From Enterococcus lactis (GTDB lineage: Bacteria > Bacillota > Bacilli > Lactobacillales > Enterococcaceae): 64,000 nt of DNA. The first letter of the stretch is position 1; each line of letters starts with the position of its first letter. The stretch is taken from the NCBI RefSeq assembly GCF_015751045.1, contig NZ_BNJW01000008.1, forward strand, positions 48,131 to 112,130, read 5' to 3'. Under the pieces are notes generated by a model. It was not told the origin of the DNA, searched no databases, and was given only the letters and a program-made list of their open reading frames with translations. This document shows positions 21,681-31,456 of the stretch, piece after piece. Made by a program: the position numbers and the translations under genes.

Positions 21681-21801
21681 AAACGGTGCTCAAAAGCTTG
21701 CATCTGCGGTAATAAGCCCAACCAAACAAAAAATATGACGAACTATTTTCGTTTGGCTGTTCTTATTACGTGATGCAGAACAGCTTTTTCACAACCTCTT
21801 T
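21681..21801. repeat. structured intergenic repeat, unit B
   Basis: Second unit, offset 122 bases. Stems TGCATC 21699 with GATGCA 21772; GTAATAAG 21709 with CTTATTAC 21762; CCAAAC 21722 with GTTTGG 21751; AAAAT with ATTTT. Loop ATGACGAACT (21735-21744). The stem sequences differ from unit A but remain complementary, while loop and flanks are kept. Confidence 0.8.
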
Positions 21802-21858
21802 TTGCTGTATACATCATAAATATGGAGCGGTTTAGCATACTGTTTAGTCGTTAGGACA

Positions 21859-22215
21859 TCAATCCATCGGATTCTTTTGTTCGACAACTACAATATCTTT
21901 ATTTGGACGTTTGAATTGTATTCCGGCACGTTCCAGCTCCTGTTTCACTCCTATATGGACTTTGACATCTTCCCGTGTCATTTTTAAAACGTGATGAATC
22001 GCATAGTCGATTTCTTGCCTTGTGATTTTTTTCTTCGTATTGATCATCACAACTTGCTTTTTGTCATATGTGTCCACTAGCAGCAACTGTGTCCGATCTA
22101 ACGAAAATAATTTGTAATAATTAATGGCCGTATTCCCAAAAAAAAATTCTACTACTTTAGGATAAAATGTCTTAATATTTAAATTACTATTCACAGGTGT
22201 TTCGATTAGCTTCAT
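21859..22215 (-). CDS. DUF1827-like small protein
   Basis: A 118-residue soluble protein, no signal peptide or membrane helix. It resembles the DUF1827 family of lactic acid bacteria, with N-terminal MKLIETPVNSNLNIKTFYP; that assignment is from memory of the family and the function is unknown. It stands alone, convergent with the Mga-type gene across the repeat region and divergent from the MerR-type gene. Confidence 0.7.
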   Translation of the reverse strand: MKLIETPVNSNLNIKTFYPKVVEFFFGNTAINYYKLFSLDRTQLLLVDTYDKKQVVMINTKKKITRQEIDYAIHHVLKMTREDVKVHIGVKQELERAGIQFKRPNKDIVVVEQKNPMD

Positions 22216-22383
22216 CTCATTCCTCTTTTCTATATAGTCGATTTAGATTCAATCCCATATATATTCCCCGTCGTCCCCAACATGAAGGAATCGGTTACAA
22301 TTGAACCTTAAAAAACAAAAGGATTTACCTTTTATCACTTAATAGTATAACATAATTTTATGAGAAAAAAATACACTTTTTTC

Positions 22384-22414
22384 TTGACCTTCTCGTTACG
22401 TAAAGGATTATGCT
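22384..22414 (+). promoter_or_regulatory. MerR-type promoter with 19-base spacer
   Basis: -35 TTGACC (22384-22389), a 19-base spacer and -10 TATGCT (22409-22414). The spacer holds an imperfect dyad CCTT ... AAGG around CGTTACG. Overlong spacers with a dyad are the signature of promoters activated by MerR-family proteins, pointing to autoregulation. Confidence 0.7.
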
Positions 22415-22437
22415 TACATTTGTCAGGAGGAAAAATA

Positions 22438-23190
22438 ATGGAATACACAATAAAGAAAATGTCAGAGATATCGGGAGTCAGTCCGAGAACCTTGCGCTTT
22501 TATGATGAGATTGGACTGCTAAAGCCAGCTAGGATCAATTCCTCAGGTTATCGGATTTATGGCAAAAAAGAAGTCGATCGTCTGCAACATATCTTATTTT
22601 ATCGAACGTTGGCATTCAAGTTGGAGGATATTCAAGAAATCTTAGATAATCCGTATTTTGACCACCAGAAAGCTTTAATCGAACATCAGCAGATGCTTCT
22701 AGAAAAACGGGCACAAATCGACATCCTCTTGGCAACTGTCCAACAAACACTTGATAGGTACGAAGGAGGAAGAAAAATGAGTGATAAAGAAAAATTTGAA
22801 GGGTTCAAACAACAAAAATTGAAAGAAAATGAAGAAACTTATGGACAAGAGATTCGACAAAAATACGGGGAAGAAAAGGTTACAGCATCCAACGAAAAAT
22901 GGATGAATATGGATAAAGAAACGTATGAAGAAATGCAAACTGTTGAAAAGCAGATGTTAGCTGATCTCACTCTTTATTTACAAGCCTCTGCAGATGAAAA
23001 CTTAGCAGATCGCATCTTTCAAGCTCATAAGAAGTGGTTATCTTACAGCTGGTCTGAATATCAGCCAGAAGTGCATAAAGGATTAGGGATGATGTACGAG
23101 GCCGATGAACGATTCAGTGCATATTATGACGAACGAAGTGGTCAAGGTGCAGCGAAAGCATTAAATGAAATCATCCAAAAAAAGGCATAA
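22438..23190 (+). CDS. MerR-family regulator with TipAS-type domain
   Basis: A 250-residue regulator. The N-terminal 70 residues are a MerR winged helix (IKKMSEISGVSPRTLRFYDEIGLLKP ... SSGYRIYGKKEVDRLQ), then a coiled-coil dimerisation helix (about 75-115). The C-terminal 130 residues form a helical TipAS domain with KWLSYSWSEYQPEVHKGLGMMYEADERF. In Streptomyces TipA this domain binds thiopeptide antibiotics; the ligand here is unknown. ATG 22438 follows TCAGGAGG; a longer in-frame start would begin before the promoter. Confidence 0.9.
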   Translation: MEYTIKKMSEISGVSPRTLRFYDEIGLLKPARINSSGYRIYGKKEVDRLQHILFYRTLAFKLEDIQEILDNPYFDHQKALIEHQQMLLEKRAQIDILLATVQQTLDRYEGGRKMSDKEKFEGFKQQKLKENEETYGQEIRQKYGEEKVTASNEKWMNMDKETYEEMQTVEKQMLADLTLYLQASADENLADRIFQAHKKWLSYSWSEYQPEVHKGLGMMYEADERFSAYYDERSGQGAAKALNEIIQKKA

Positions 23191-23230
23191 TAGTTTACAT
23201 GATCCGACAAAAACGACCGAACAACAAAAC

Positions 23231-23277
23231 ATCAGACACCAAAGTTAGATTTTTTATACTAACATTTGGTGTCTGAT
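23231..23277. terminator. terminator between MerR-type and LacI-type genes
   Basis: Long stem ATCAGACACCAAA / TTTGGTGTCTGAT extended by TTAG / CTAA, then T-rich sequence; between convergent genes. Confidence 0.85.
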
Positions 23278-23305
23278 TCATTTTTTACAAGTGTTTTGCC
23301 AAAAT

Positions 23306-24229
23306 TCAGCGCTGAATAAACGTATAAGGTATTTTCACTTTATCCTTTTTTTCTGTAAGAAACAATTGAAAAGCCATTTCTCCGCAAGCTTCCAGATGGT
23401 GATCGATCGTTGGAAAGCCAAGAAGCTCGCTGATCAGCAAATTATCGCGTCCAATCACCACTGGTGTCTTATCTTGCAGATAGCTTTGCAAGATGCCTGC
23501 TGCGACCATATCCGAATTTGTAAAGACCCCATCAACTCTATGATCTTTAAAAAAGATACCTGCTTGTTTTCCTTTCTCTGCATCTATGCAATCCCAAAAA
23601 ACAAGTGACTCATCAAAAAATGGAAAAAGTCGACGACATAGTTGCAAAGTGATCTTTGAATTATAACTCAGCCTGCCACTTCGCCCCAATGTGATGCCCA
23701 ATCGTTTTACCCCTTGCTGCTTCAAATAAGAAAGACCTTCTGTAATCGATTGTTCTCGATCAATAAAGACGCAACTTGCCTGTTTTTCCTTGATTTCTTC
23801 ACAAAAAACTAGAGGACCATATTTTTGATAATCTAGCAAATCTTCTAGTGTATTGGCACGAGATGTGATGATCAAACCATCGAACGCTTTAGCTGCAAAT
23901 TCTTCAAGGTAGCTTCGCTCTTTTTCTTTCTGATAACCCGTCGGTAAAAGCGTCACTTTGTAATCATAATCAAACGCCTCTTCAATGATCCCACTGATCA
24001 GCTGATCAAAGTACGGATGGTTGGTATAAGGCAAGATTACTCCGATACTTTTCGTTTTTCCATAACTCAACTGTCTGGCTTTTGCATTAGGGATATAATC
24101 GACTTCTTTCATGACCGCAAGTATTTCTTTTCTTTTTTCCTCATCTACATATGGATGTCCATTGATTACACGTGAAATAGTAGAAACTGAATAACCTGTG
24201 AGCTTTGCGATATCTCGAATATTTGCCAC
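23306..24229 (-). CDS. LacI-family repressor
   Basis: Sugar-responsive repressor of about 307 residues: LacI helix-turn-helix at 2-22 (NIRDIAKLTGYSVSTISRVI), hinge, then a periplasmic-binding-like domain (KSIGVILPYTNHPYFDQLISGI onward). The start is GTG 24229, where the HTH begins immediately and AGGTGG lies upstream; longer in-frame starts give an unnatural N-terminal tail. It is cotranscribed with the 90-residue gene upstream from a promoter that carries a LacI-type operator, so it is self-regulated and probably controls the nearby PTS gene. Confidence 0.9.
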   Translation of the reverse strand: MANIRDIAKLTGYSVSTISRVINGHPYVDEEKRKEILAVMKEVDYIPNAKARQLSYGKTKSIGVILPYTNHPYFDQLISGIIEEAFDYDYKVTLLPTGYQKEKERSYLEEFAAKAFDGLIITSRANTLEDLLDYQKYGPLVFCEEIKEKQASCVFIDREQSITEGLSYLKQQGVKRLGITLGRSGRLSYNSKITLQLCRRLFPFFDESLVFWDCIDAEKGKQAGIFFKDHRVDGVFTNSDMVAAGILQSYLQDKTPVVIGRDNLLISELLGFPTIDHHLEACGEMAFQLFLTEKKDKVKIPYTFIQR

Positions 24230-24243
24230 TGCTGCTTCGCCAC

Positions 24244-24516
24244 CTATACAAAAAGATTTTCTTGTAAATAGTCTACCACAGCTGGACCGCATTCAAAAAA
24301 CTGATACATTTTTCCATCATGAGAAAAACTAATCCGCTGTCCACCCCAATATATATCTTTTGTCAACGTTTCGATTTCATTCATCGGTATTTCTTTTACT
24401 ATATTCTTATTCAGTCCTTGAAAACTGTACAACGTTAATATGGATTCTTTAAACTCGACAAACGCATAAAAATAATTGTTCGTTGTGCCATCTGTTATCT
24501 CTACATAGGTATTCAT
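24244..24516 (-). CDS. small protein of unknown function upstream of lacI-type gene
   Basis: A 90-residue soluble protein, not recognised. The start at ATG 24516 is fixed by AAGGAGG; the longer reading frame begins upstream of the promoter. It contains a run of beta-strand-like segments (NNYFYAFVEFKESILTLYSF) and no signal peptide or membrane helix. It lies 15 bases before the repressor and 83 bases after a PTS IIC gene, in its own regulated transcription unit. Confidence 0.7.
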   Translation of the reverse strand: MNTYVEITDGTTNNYFYAFVEFKESILTLYSFQGLNKNIVKEIPMNEIETLTKDIYWGGQRISFSHDGKMYQFFECGPAVVDYLQENLFV

Positions 24517-24542
24517 TGCAAGCCCTCCTTTTGATACTTTGA

Positions 24543-24572
24543 GTATAGTGTATGAAACGCGTCTCATATCAA
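24543..24572 (-). promoter_or_regulatory. promoter of the small-gene/lacI operon
   Basis: Minus strand: -35 TTGATA (24567-24572), 18-base spacer, -10 TATACT (24543-24548). Confidence 0.75.
24551..24568. promoter_or_regulatory. LacI-family operator
   Basis: TATGAAACGCGTCTCATA is an 18-base palindrome with one mismatched pair and a central CG, the usual shape for LacI-family operators. It fills the promoter spacer, so binding would block RNA polymerase. Its centre is offset from the cre consensus, so it is better assigned to the adjacent repressor than to CcpA. Confidence 0.75.
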
Positions 24573-24598
24573 GGAGTTTGTTTTGCAATAGAAAAGTT

Positions 24599-26005
24599 CT
24601 ATTCCTCTGGTTCACCTAAATTTGGATCTAAGCGGTTTGCTGCTAAAATAAATGGCGCCCAGATCAAAGCAGCTACTATTAAATTAATGATTGTTAAAAC
24701 GATGGCTCGCCAATCTCCCGCAGTAGCTAAAAATCCACTAATGATCGTTGGCATGACCCAAATCACATTTACTACAACCGGACGAACAAGCCCAGCCATC
24801 GTGGCAAAATAGGCGATCGTTGCAGTCGCAAGAGGTGCCAAGATGAACGGAATCATCAACAGCGGATTCAACACAACTGGAAGACCAAACATCACTGGTT
24901 CATTGATATTGAAGATTCCTGGTGCAAGCCCCAACTTTCCTACCGTTTTATAATCTGCCCGTTTAGATAAAAATAAAATCATAACGATCAACACCAGCGT
25001 GACTCCAGCTCCCCCCGGCCAGACAAAAGCTTCAAAAGAACCTGCCACCCATTTGAAAGGGATGGGCTCATTATTTTGAAAGGCATTCGTGTTTTCGACC
25101 ATCGCGGTACCATATAAGGTCTGCAAAACGGGCGACATGATATTTGTGCCGTGAAGACCAAAAAACCAAAGAACATGCACAAGAAGAACAATGATAAAGA
25201 CCGCTCCGTAACCTTGTGACAAGTTCATCAAAGGAGATTGGATGGCTTCAGAAATCCAGTCAATCAGCGGCTCGCCAGCTGTTTGTCTAAAGATATAATT
25301 AATCACACCAACGACGTATAAAGAAACTAATGCAGGAATAATCGCCGCAAAAGCTCTTGCTACAGCAGGTGGCACAGAATCCGGCATCCGTATGATGATC
25401 TTTTTCTTAATCAAAATCGCAAAAATAATGACAGAAATAAATCCAAAGATCATAGCAGTGAACAAACCAGACCCACCCATATATTTACCAAAATTAAAAT
25501 AGCCCCATGCGCCTACTGATAATGTTTGTCCTCCGTCTGGCGTTCCAGCAATCACACCACCTGCAGAAGTAATCAAATCTGCTGCGTCTTGCGAAAGCTT
25601 CTCGGGCAATGTCAACACCGCTGTTGCTGCATCGGGTAAGCCAATAATAAAAGCAACCAGAGAAACAATACTTCCTGAGACAGGATCGACCTCATAGGCT
25701 TTCGCTAGATTCGCTCCTAGTGATAAGGCAAAGACCACTGCCATAATAGCTAAAGTACCATTCCAGATCAATCCATTTACGCCAATGACTGGGGTAAAAA
25801 ATGTCGTGATTGCATTCCCTTCACCTAGATACGTATTCGGAAAATCCCGCATAAATGCGTTCAGTAAAACAGCAATTGCTCCTGCCATCGTAGCTGGCAT
25901 TGTACCAATAAAAGCATCCCTCAATGCAACCAAGTGTTTCTCCGACCCGATTTTCGTTGCAACTGGCAAAATATACTTCTCCATCCAACTCATTAATCCA
26001 TTCAT
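24599..26005 (-). CDS. PTS EIIC, lactose/cellobiose family
   Basis: Membrane sugar channel of a PTS, about 468 residues with about ten helices. Family marks include GLHGTNIMSPVLQ near the middle and FNINEPVMFGLPVVLNP, the conserved sugar-site loop of cellobiose-type EIIC. ATG 26005 follows AGGAGG. No IIA or IIB gene is adjacent, so it must share these with another system. It lies just upstream of the small gene and lacI-type gene but before their promoter. The substrate is probably a beta-glucoside or chitobiose-like disaccharide. Confidence 0.9.
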   Translation of the reverse strand: MNGLMSWMEKYILPVATKIGSEKHLVALRDAFIGTMPATMAGAIAVLLNAFMRDFPNTYLGEGNAITTFFTPVIGVNGLIWNGTLAIMAVVFALSLGANLAKAYEVDPVSGSIVSLVAFIIGLPDAATAVLTLPEKLSQDAADLITSAGGVIAGTPDGGQTLSVGAWGYFNFGKYMGGSGLFTAMIFGFISVIIFAILIKKKIIIRMPDSVPPAVARAFAAIIPALVSLYVVGVINYIFRQTAGEPLIDWISEAIQSPLMNLSQGYGAVFIIVLLVHVLWFFGLHGTNIMSPVLQTLYGTAMVENTNAFQNNEPIPFKWVAGSFEAFVWPGGAGVTLVLIVMILFLSKRADYKTVGKLGLAPGIFNINEPVMFGLPVVLNPLLMIPFILAPLATATIAYFATMAGLVRPVVVNVIWVMPTIISGFLATAGDWRAIVLTIINLIVAALIWAPFILAANRLDPNLGEPEE

Positions 26006-26081
26006 TTTTTCTCCTCCTGTTTTTATTGTTACCGAAGCTCCGTTTCGAATACGCATACATTATAATGATATTATAAATATA

Positions 26082-26137
26082 GCATAGTTATTCCTATCTG
26101 GCTATCTGTTTTTATCAGATAAAATAAATAACTATGC
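26082..26137. promoter_or_regulatory. nested inverted repeat upstream of PTS EIIC
   Basis: Outer arms GCATAGTTATT (26082-26092) and AATAACTATGC (26127-26137) are perfectly complementary. An inner hairpin TATCTG / CAGATA lies at 26103-26121, and CTATCTG is repeated directly at 26094. It sits just upstream of minus-strand TATAAT boxes, so it may be an operator or an RNA leader. No ORF lies in 26006-26335. Confidence 0.55.
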
Positions 26138-26242
26138 AAATTCAAAAAATATGCATAATCCTTTATAAATAGTATAGTTTCCAACTACTCGCAAAAGCAA
26201 ATGATACCCTTTAAATAACATTTATTATGAATAAGCATACAA

Positions 26243-26285
26243 AAAAAGTAGAAAAAGAAGTATTTCGCTTCCTTTTCTACTTTTT
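26243..26285 (-). terminator. groEL terminator
   Basis: AAAAAGTAGAAAA / TTTTCTACTTTTT arms with inner GAAG / CTTC, about 50 bases after the groEL stop. Confidence 0.85.
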
Positions 26286-26335
26286 ATCTATCTTTCTCAA
26301 ATAATGGGCTACGCTAGATAAGCAAGGTGCTTTTC

Positions 26336-27973
<1,638 letters not shown>

Positions 27974-28012
27974 TCATCGATTATTTTTGATTATTTTTTC
28001 TATCTTCAAAAT

Positions 28013-28297
28013 TTACTCAACAATCGCCATGATATCTTTTCCTGCGACGATCAGATATTCTTTTCCTTCGTATTTTACTTCTGTACCGGCGTATTTTTCG
28101 AACATAACTTGGTCGCCTGCTTTCACAGCGGCAGGAACTTTTTCACCGTTTTCCAACAAACGGCCCTCACCGACTGCAACAACTGTCCCAGTTTGGGGTT
28201 TCTCTTTAGCTGAAGAAGCTAAAACGATTCCTCCGACAGTTTTTTCTTCTTCTTTTGCGACTTCGATAATGACGCGATCACCTAATGGTTTTAACAC
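28013..28297 (-). CDS. groS: co-chaperonin GroES (Hsp10)
   Basis: Lid of the GroEL chamber; 94 residues. It starts [26 protein letters not shown], with the mobile GroEL-binding loop in the [16 protein letters not shown] stretch. It is first in the groES-groEL operon, with promoter and CIRCE directly upstream. Confidence 0.99.
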   Translation of the reverse strand: MLKPLGDRVIIEVAKEEEKTVGGIVLASSAKEKPQTGTVVAVGEGRLLENGEKVPAAVKAGDQVMFEKYAGTEVKYEGKEYLIVAGKDIMAIVE

Positions 28298-28331
28298 GAT
28301 AAATCCCTCCGATAACTCTTTTTTTAATTCG

Positions 28332-28358
28332 TTAGCACTCTTAACCTTCGAGTGCTAA
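28332..28358. promoter_or_regulatory. CIRCE operator (HrcA site)
   Basis: TTAGCACTC, nine bases, GAGTGCTAA: a perfect match to CIRCE. It lies between the -10 box and the groES start, the normal position for HrcA repression. Confidence 0.98.
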
Positions 28359-28370
28359 CCTACATTTTTA

Positions 28371-28399
28371 ATAATACTCATTCTCCCTCTTTTTTGCAA
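28371..28399 (-). promoter_or_regulatory. groESL promoter
   Basis: Minus strand: -35 TTGCAA (28394-28399), 17-base spacer, -10 TATTAT (28371-28376), with CIRCE immediately downstream. Confidence 0.8.
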
Positions 28400-28521
28400 G
28401 CTTTTAAATCAAAGAAAAGAAATTTTATTCTGACAGTTGCTTATTGAAATTATGATATAATTGAAATCAATCGATAAAAGCTTGCCTTGCATGCTTGTTA
28501 TCCCTTAAAAGGAGGAATTAC

Positions 28522-29184
28522 ATGTCTTTAAAAAAATATAGTTTCCTCAGCATTTTTTGCTATGGTTTAATTTTTATCTCACCCTTGATCCTCGCTTCGA
28601 TAGGACTTGTAAAATCTACGTCTGAATTGATCACAGCAACTGCAGTCATGTATATATTGGGCGCGGTTGTCCTAGCTATTTTTTATTTTAAGCAACGTGA
28701 GCCTTTAGCGATCGAATCAGCAGTAAAAAAAGCTTCTGTTCCAAAGATCGTTATTTATGGATTAGTTGGGATCTTTGTCGCATTGCTTCTGCAAAGCATC
28801 GCTGTCATGCTGGAATCTGTATTGTTTGGCGAAGCAACCCCTTCTGAGAATACACAAAATATCATCCAGATGATCATGGAAGCACCTGCTTTTATTTTGG
28901 CGACAACTATTGCAGGACCCATCATGGAAGAGTTCGTATTCCGCCGCAGCATACTGGGGATCATCAGCCGGTATTCAAATTTTTGGGTCGGGGCAGTGAT
29001 CAGCTCTTTGCTGTTTGCGTTCGCTCATAATGATGGTCATTTGCTGATTTACTTTTTCTTAGGTTTCTTCTTCAGCCTAGAGTACAAAGCTACTGGTCGG
29101 ATCTGGACATCAATGATCACACACGTAGGAATGAACACATTAGTTGTTCTTGTTCAATTAGCTGTCCAAAAAGGACTGGTATAA
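28522..29184 (+). CDS. CPBP-family intramembrane glutamic endopeptidase
   Basis: Multi-pass membrane protein of 220 residues with the CPBP/Abi signature: the EE-x-x-x-R motif in MEEFVFRR and a later FAFAHND with the conserved His, plus the final N in HVGMNTL. Family members cleave membrane substrates; in lactic acid bacteria some confer bacteriocin self-immunity. No bacteriocin gene is adjacent, so a general role is more likely. The start at ATG 28522 follows AAAGGAGG. It is divergent from groESL. Confidence 0.88.
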   Translation: MSLKKYSFLSIFCYGLIFISPLILASIGLVKSTSELITATAVMYILGAVVLAIFYFKQREPLAIESAVKKASVPKIVIYGLVGIFVALLLQSIAVMLESVLFGEATPSENTQNIIQMIMEAPAFILATTIAGPIMEEFVFRRSILGIISRYSNFWVGAVISSLLFAFAHNDGHLLIYFFLGFFFSLEYKATGRIWTSMITHVGMNTLVVLVQLAVQKGLV

Positions 29185-29195
29185 ACATGATTAGA

Positions 29196-29252
29196 AATAC
29201 TCCTGTCATCCTAGATTGGTGATTTTTCCAATCTAAAGCGACAGGAGTATTT
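29196..29252. terminator. bidirectional terminator between CPBP gene and PTS EIIC
   Basis: AAATACTCCTGTC / GACAGGAGTATTT with inner TAGATTGG / CCAATCTA; convergent genes on both sides. Confidence 0.9.
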
Positions 29253-29260
29253 TTGTTTTT

Positions 29261-30559
29261 TTAGTCGATGATCTTTTCTGCTGTTCCAGCATTTTTTGTC
29301 TGTCTTTCCTTTTTGAAGTTTGCAGAATCTATTTTTTTCAAAAATGGGAAATAAATAAAAAAACTAATTGCCAGCACGATACCTTGTAAAATCGCTGCAG
29401 GCACTCCGCCTACTAAAAAACCCGAGAGGATCGGCGGTGTTGTCCAAGGAACTTGGACCGCTGTAAATAAAGGAACAAATCCAAAATATAAAGCGGAATA
29501 GGTAATCAATCCTGAGAGGATCGGCGCGAAAATAAAAGGAACAGCCATCATCGGGTTCATCACAATCGGTGTGGAAAAAATAATCGATTCATTGATATTG
29601 AAAAAGGCTGGTAAAAGAGAAAGTTTTCCTAATTCTCGGTATTTCCTCGATTTCGCAAAAAACATCATAAAAAATACAGCCCCTAACGTCAAACCTGCTC
29701 CGGTAACAGTCATGAATTGATCAAGAAATTGCTGAGTAACGATATGCCCGCCATTTGCCACAGTCAATTCTTTTCCAGAGGCTAAGATTTCTGCATTTGC
29801 TAATGAGTTTGCTTGTAAGATCGGACTAACCAACCCATTGACCATCGCAGATCCATGAAGACCAAATAGCCATAAAAACGGGACAAAAAAACCTAATAAA
29901 AGCACACCGAATAACGTGTCTATCAACGATTGGATCGGAAGCTGGACGTACGTCCATATTCCTTGAATAACAGTCATCCCGAACAACTGTTGAAAAACAG
30001 CTGAACCTATAAGCGTAAAAATGACTATAGCAAGTATTGGAATCAATGAAGTAAAAGACTGCCAAACATTTTCAGGAATCTTCCCTCTTTGCCTCCACCC
30101 TTTCGCAAATCTTGCTAAACGTGCATAGCCCCATCCGATGAGGAGCCCGGTTGCAACTGCTCCTAGTATCCCTTCACCGCCTGTCCAGATATTATCTATC
30201 TCTCCCTGAACATTAAGTGGCTGAATAAGTAGTAGGTAAGCAGACAAGGCTGTCATGCCGACTGGCAAGTGATCGATGTTTTCTTCTTTTGCATAAGCAT
30301 ACGCAATAGCAAAAACGATCCAAAAGGCTATCACGTCAAATGTAGCCTGGTATACTTGTGTAAAATACATAGAAAATCCTGTTTTGTCTATCCACTGAGC
30401 GATGTAATCTACAGGAAAATGAGCAAATAAGAAAAACAGCGAGCCAGCTATAATTATCGGGATCGTATAAGTCATTCCATTACGCAAAGCAGTTAAGGGT
30501 CTAAGATTCACAACAGATGTTATCATTGGTAAAAAGGCACGATCTAACCACTCTTTCAT
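29261..30559 (-). CDS. orphan PTS EIIC, lactose/cellobiose family
   Basis: Membrane sugar channel of 432 residues with about ten helices. Diagnostic loops GLHGSAMVNGLVSP and FNINESIIFSTPIVMNP place it in the cellobiose family, paralogous to the EIIC at 24599-26005. It is a single-gene unit with GGAGATAAGAA before the ATG and no IIA, IIB, regulator or glycosidase beside it. It must use phosphate carriers encoded elsewhere. The substrate is unknown, probably a beta-linked disaccharide. Confidence 0.88.
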   Translation of the reverse strand: MKEWLDRAFLPMITSVVNLRPLTALRNGMTYTIPIIIAGSLFFLFAHFPVDYIAQWIDKTGFSMYFTQVYQATFDVIAFWIVFAIAYAYAKEENIDHLPVGMTALSAYLLLIQPLNVQGEIDNIWTGGEGILGAVATGLLIGWGYARLARFAKGWRQRGKIPENVWQSFTSLIPILAIVIFTLIGSAVFQQLFGMTVIQGIWTYVQLPIQSLIDTLFGVLLLGFFVPFLWLFGLHGSAMVNGLVSPILQANSLANAEILASGKELTVANGGHIVTQQFLDQFMTVTGAGLTLGAVFFMMFFAKSRKYRELGKLSLLPAFFNINESIIFSTPIVMNPMMAVPFIFAPILSGLITYSALYFGFVPLFTAVQVPWTTPPILSGFLVGGVPAAILQGIVLAISFFIYFPFLKKIDSANFKKERQTKNAGTAEKIID

Positions 30560-30671
30560 TTCTTATCTCCTTCATCTTCTATTTGATTAACCAGTTTTCT
30601 TAATTTAACTATACCTAATGAACACGAACCATGAAAGGAATGCGCACTAAGCTTTTCAAAAAACGGATTCT

Positions 30672-30700
30672 TTGACGAATATCCAGTAACTGCTTACAAT
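30672..30700 (+). promoter_or_regulatory. promoter of the NAD(P)-binding protein gene
   Basis: -35 TTGACG (30672-30677), 17-base spacer, -10 TACAAT (30695-30700), with AAAGGAGG following before ATG 30728. Confidence 0.7.
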
Positions 30701-30727
30701 GGACAGAAATAAAAAAGGAGGTTTTTT

Positions 30728-31357
30728 ATGAAAATCGCAATCATTGGCGCTACTGGTCATGCAGGTTCATTTATTTTAGACGAAGCATTGTCCAGAGAGT
30801 TAGATGTGACGGCAATCGTGCGTCATCCAGAAAAATTACCATCAGATGTTCCGTTTATACAAAAGGATTTATTTGAGTTGACAGCTACTGACCTTGCATC
30901 TTTTGATGTTGTCGTTGATGCTTTCAACGCTCCTAAAGGAAAAGAAGAAATGCATCAAACTTCTTTGTCCCATTTGATTGAGATACTTGAAGGAACCGAT
31001 ACACACTTAATCGTCGTTGGGGGTGCCTCTTCGTTATTCTTGGATACAGAAAAGACGACTCGTATGATTGACCAAGTACCTAAAAATGCACCCTTCTATC
31101 CAACAGCTTTCAATATGTACGAAGGATTGCTAAAATTGAAACAATCTAAAAATCTACAGTGGACTTATATCAGTCCAGCTTCTTTATTTGATCCACACGG
31201 CAAGCGTACAGGCACTTATTTATTAAGTGATGATTATCTACAAAGAAACGCTGCTGGCGACAGTACGATCAGCATGGCAGATTACGCGATTGCATTAGTA
31301 GATGAGATACTGGATAAACAACATGAAAAACAGCATATCAGTGTAGTCAGCCGATAA
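30728..31357 (+). CDS. NAD(P)-binding Rossmann-fold protein (NmrA/SDR-like)
   Basis: A 209-residue cytoplasmic protein of the atypical short-chain dehydrogenase group. The dinucleotide loop GATGHAG is at 8-14, followed by VTAIVRHPEKL, typical of NmrA-like flavin reductase/redox sensor relatives. No Y-x-x-x-K catalytic pair is obvious. It is a single gene with its own promoter and terminator; the substrate is unknown. Confidence 0.85.
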   Translation: MKIAIIGATGHAGSFILDEALSRELDVTAIVRHPEKLPSDVPFIQKDLFELTATDLASFDVVVDAFNAPKGKEEMHQTSLSHLIEILEGTDTHLIVVGGASSLFLDTEKTTRMIDQVPKNAPFYPTAFNMYEGLLKLKQSKNLQWTYISPASLFDPHGKRTGTYLLSDDYLQRNAAGDSTISMADYAIALVDEILDKQHEKQHISVVSR

Positions 31358-31382
31358 CACGGTTGTTTTGTCAATGTTCTGA

Positions 31383-31440
31383 AAAATAAAAACAGAAGAT
31401 AAAACCAACACTAATTGATTTTATCTTCTGTTTTTATTTT
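31383..31440. terminator. bidirectional terminator, end of the wal operon
   Basis: Long stem AAAATAAAAACAGAAG / CTTCTGTTTTTATTTT extended by ATAAAA / TTTTAT; serves the convergent NAD(P)-binding gene and yycJ. Confidence 0.9.
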
Positions 31441-31456
31441 TTATTGACTGCACTGT

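Noticed and set aside
22290..22310. GGAATCGGTTACA as a cre near the MerR-type gene
   Set aside because: Two mismatches at conserved positions and no carbohydrate gene next to it.
24551..24564. TGAAACGCGTCTCA-type site as a cre
   Set aside because: The central CG is offset from the CcpA consensus, and the palindrome fits the adjacent LacI-type repressor better.
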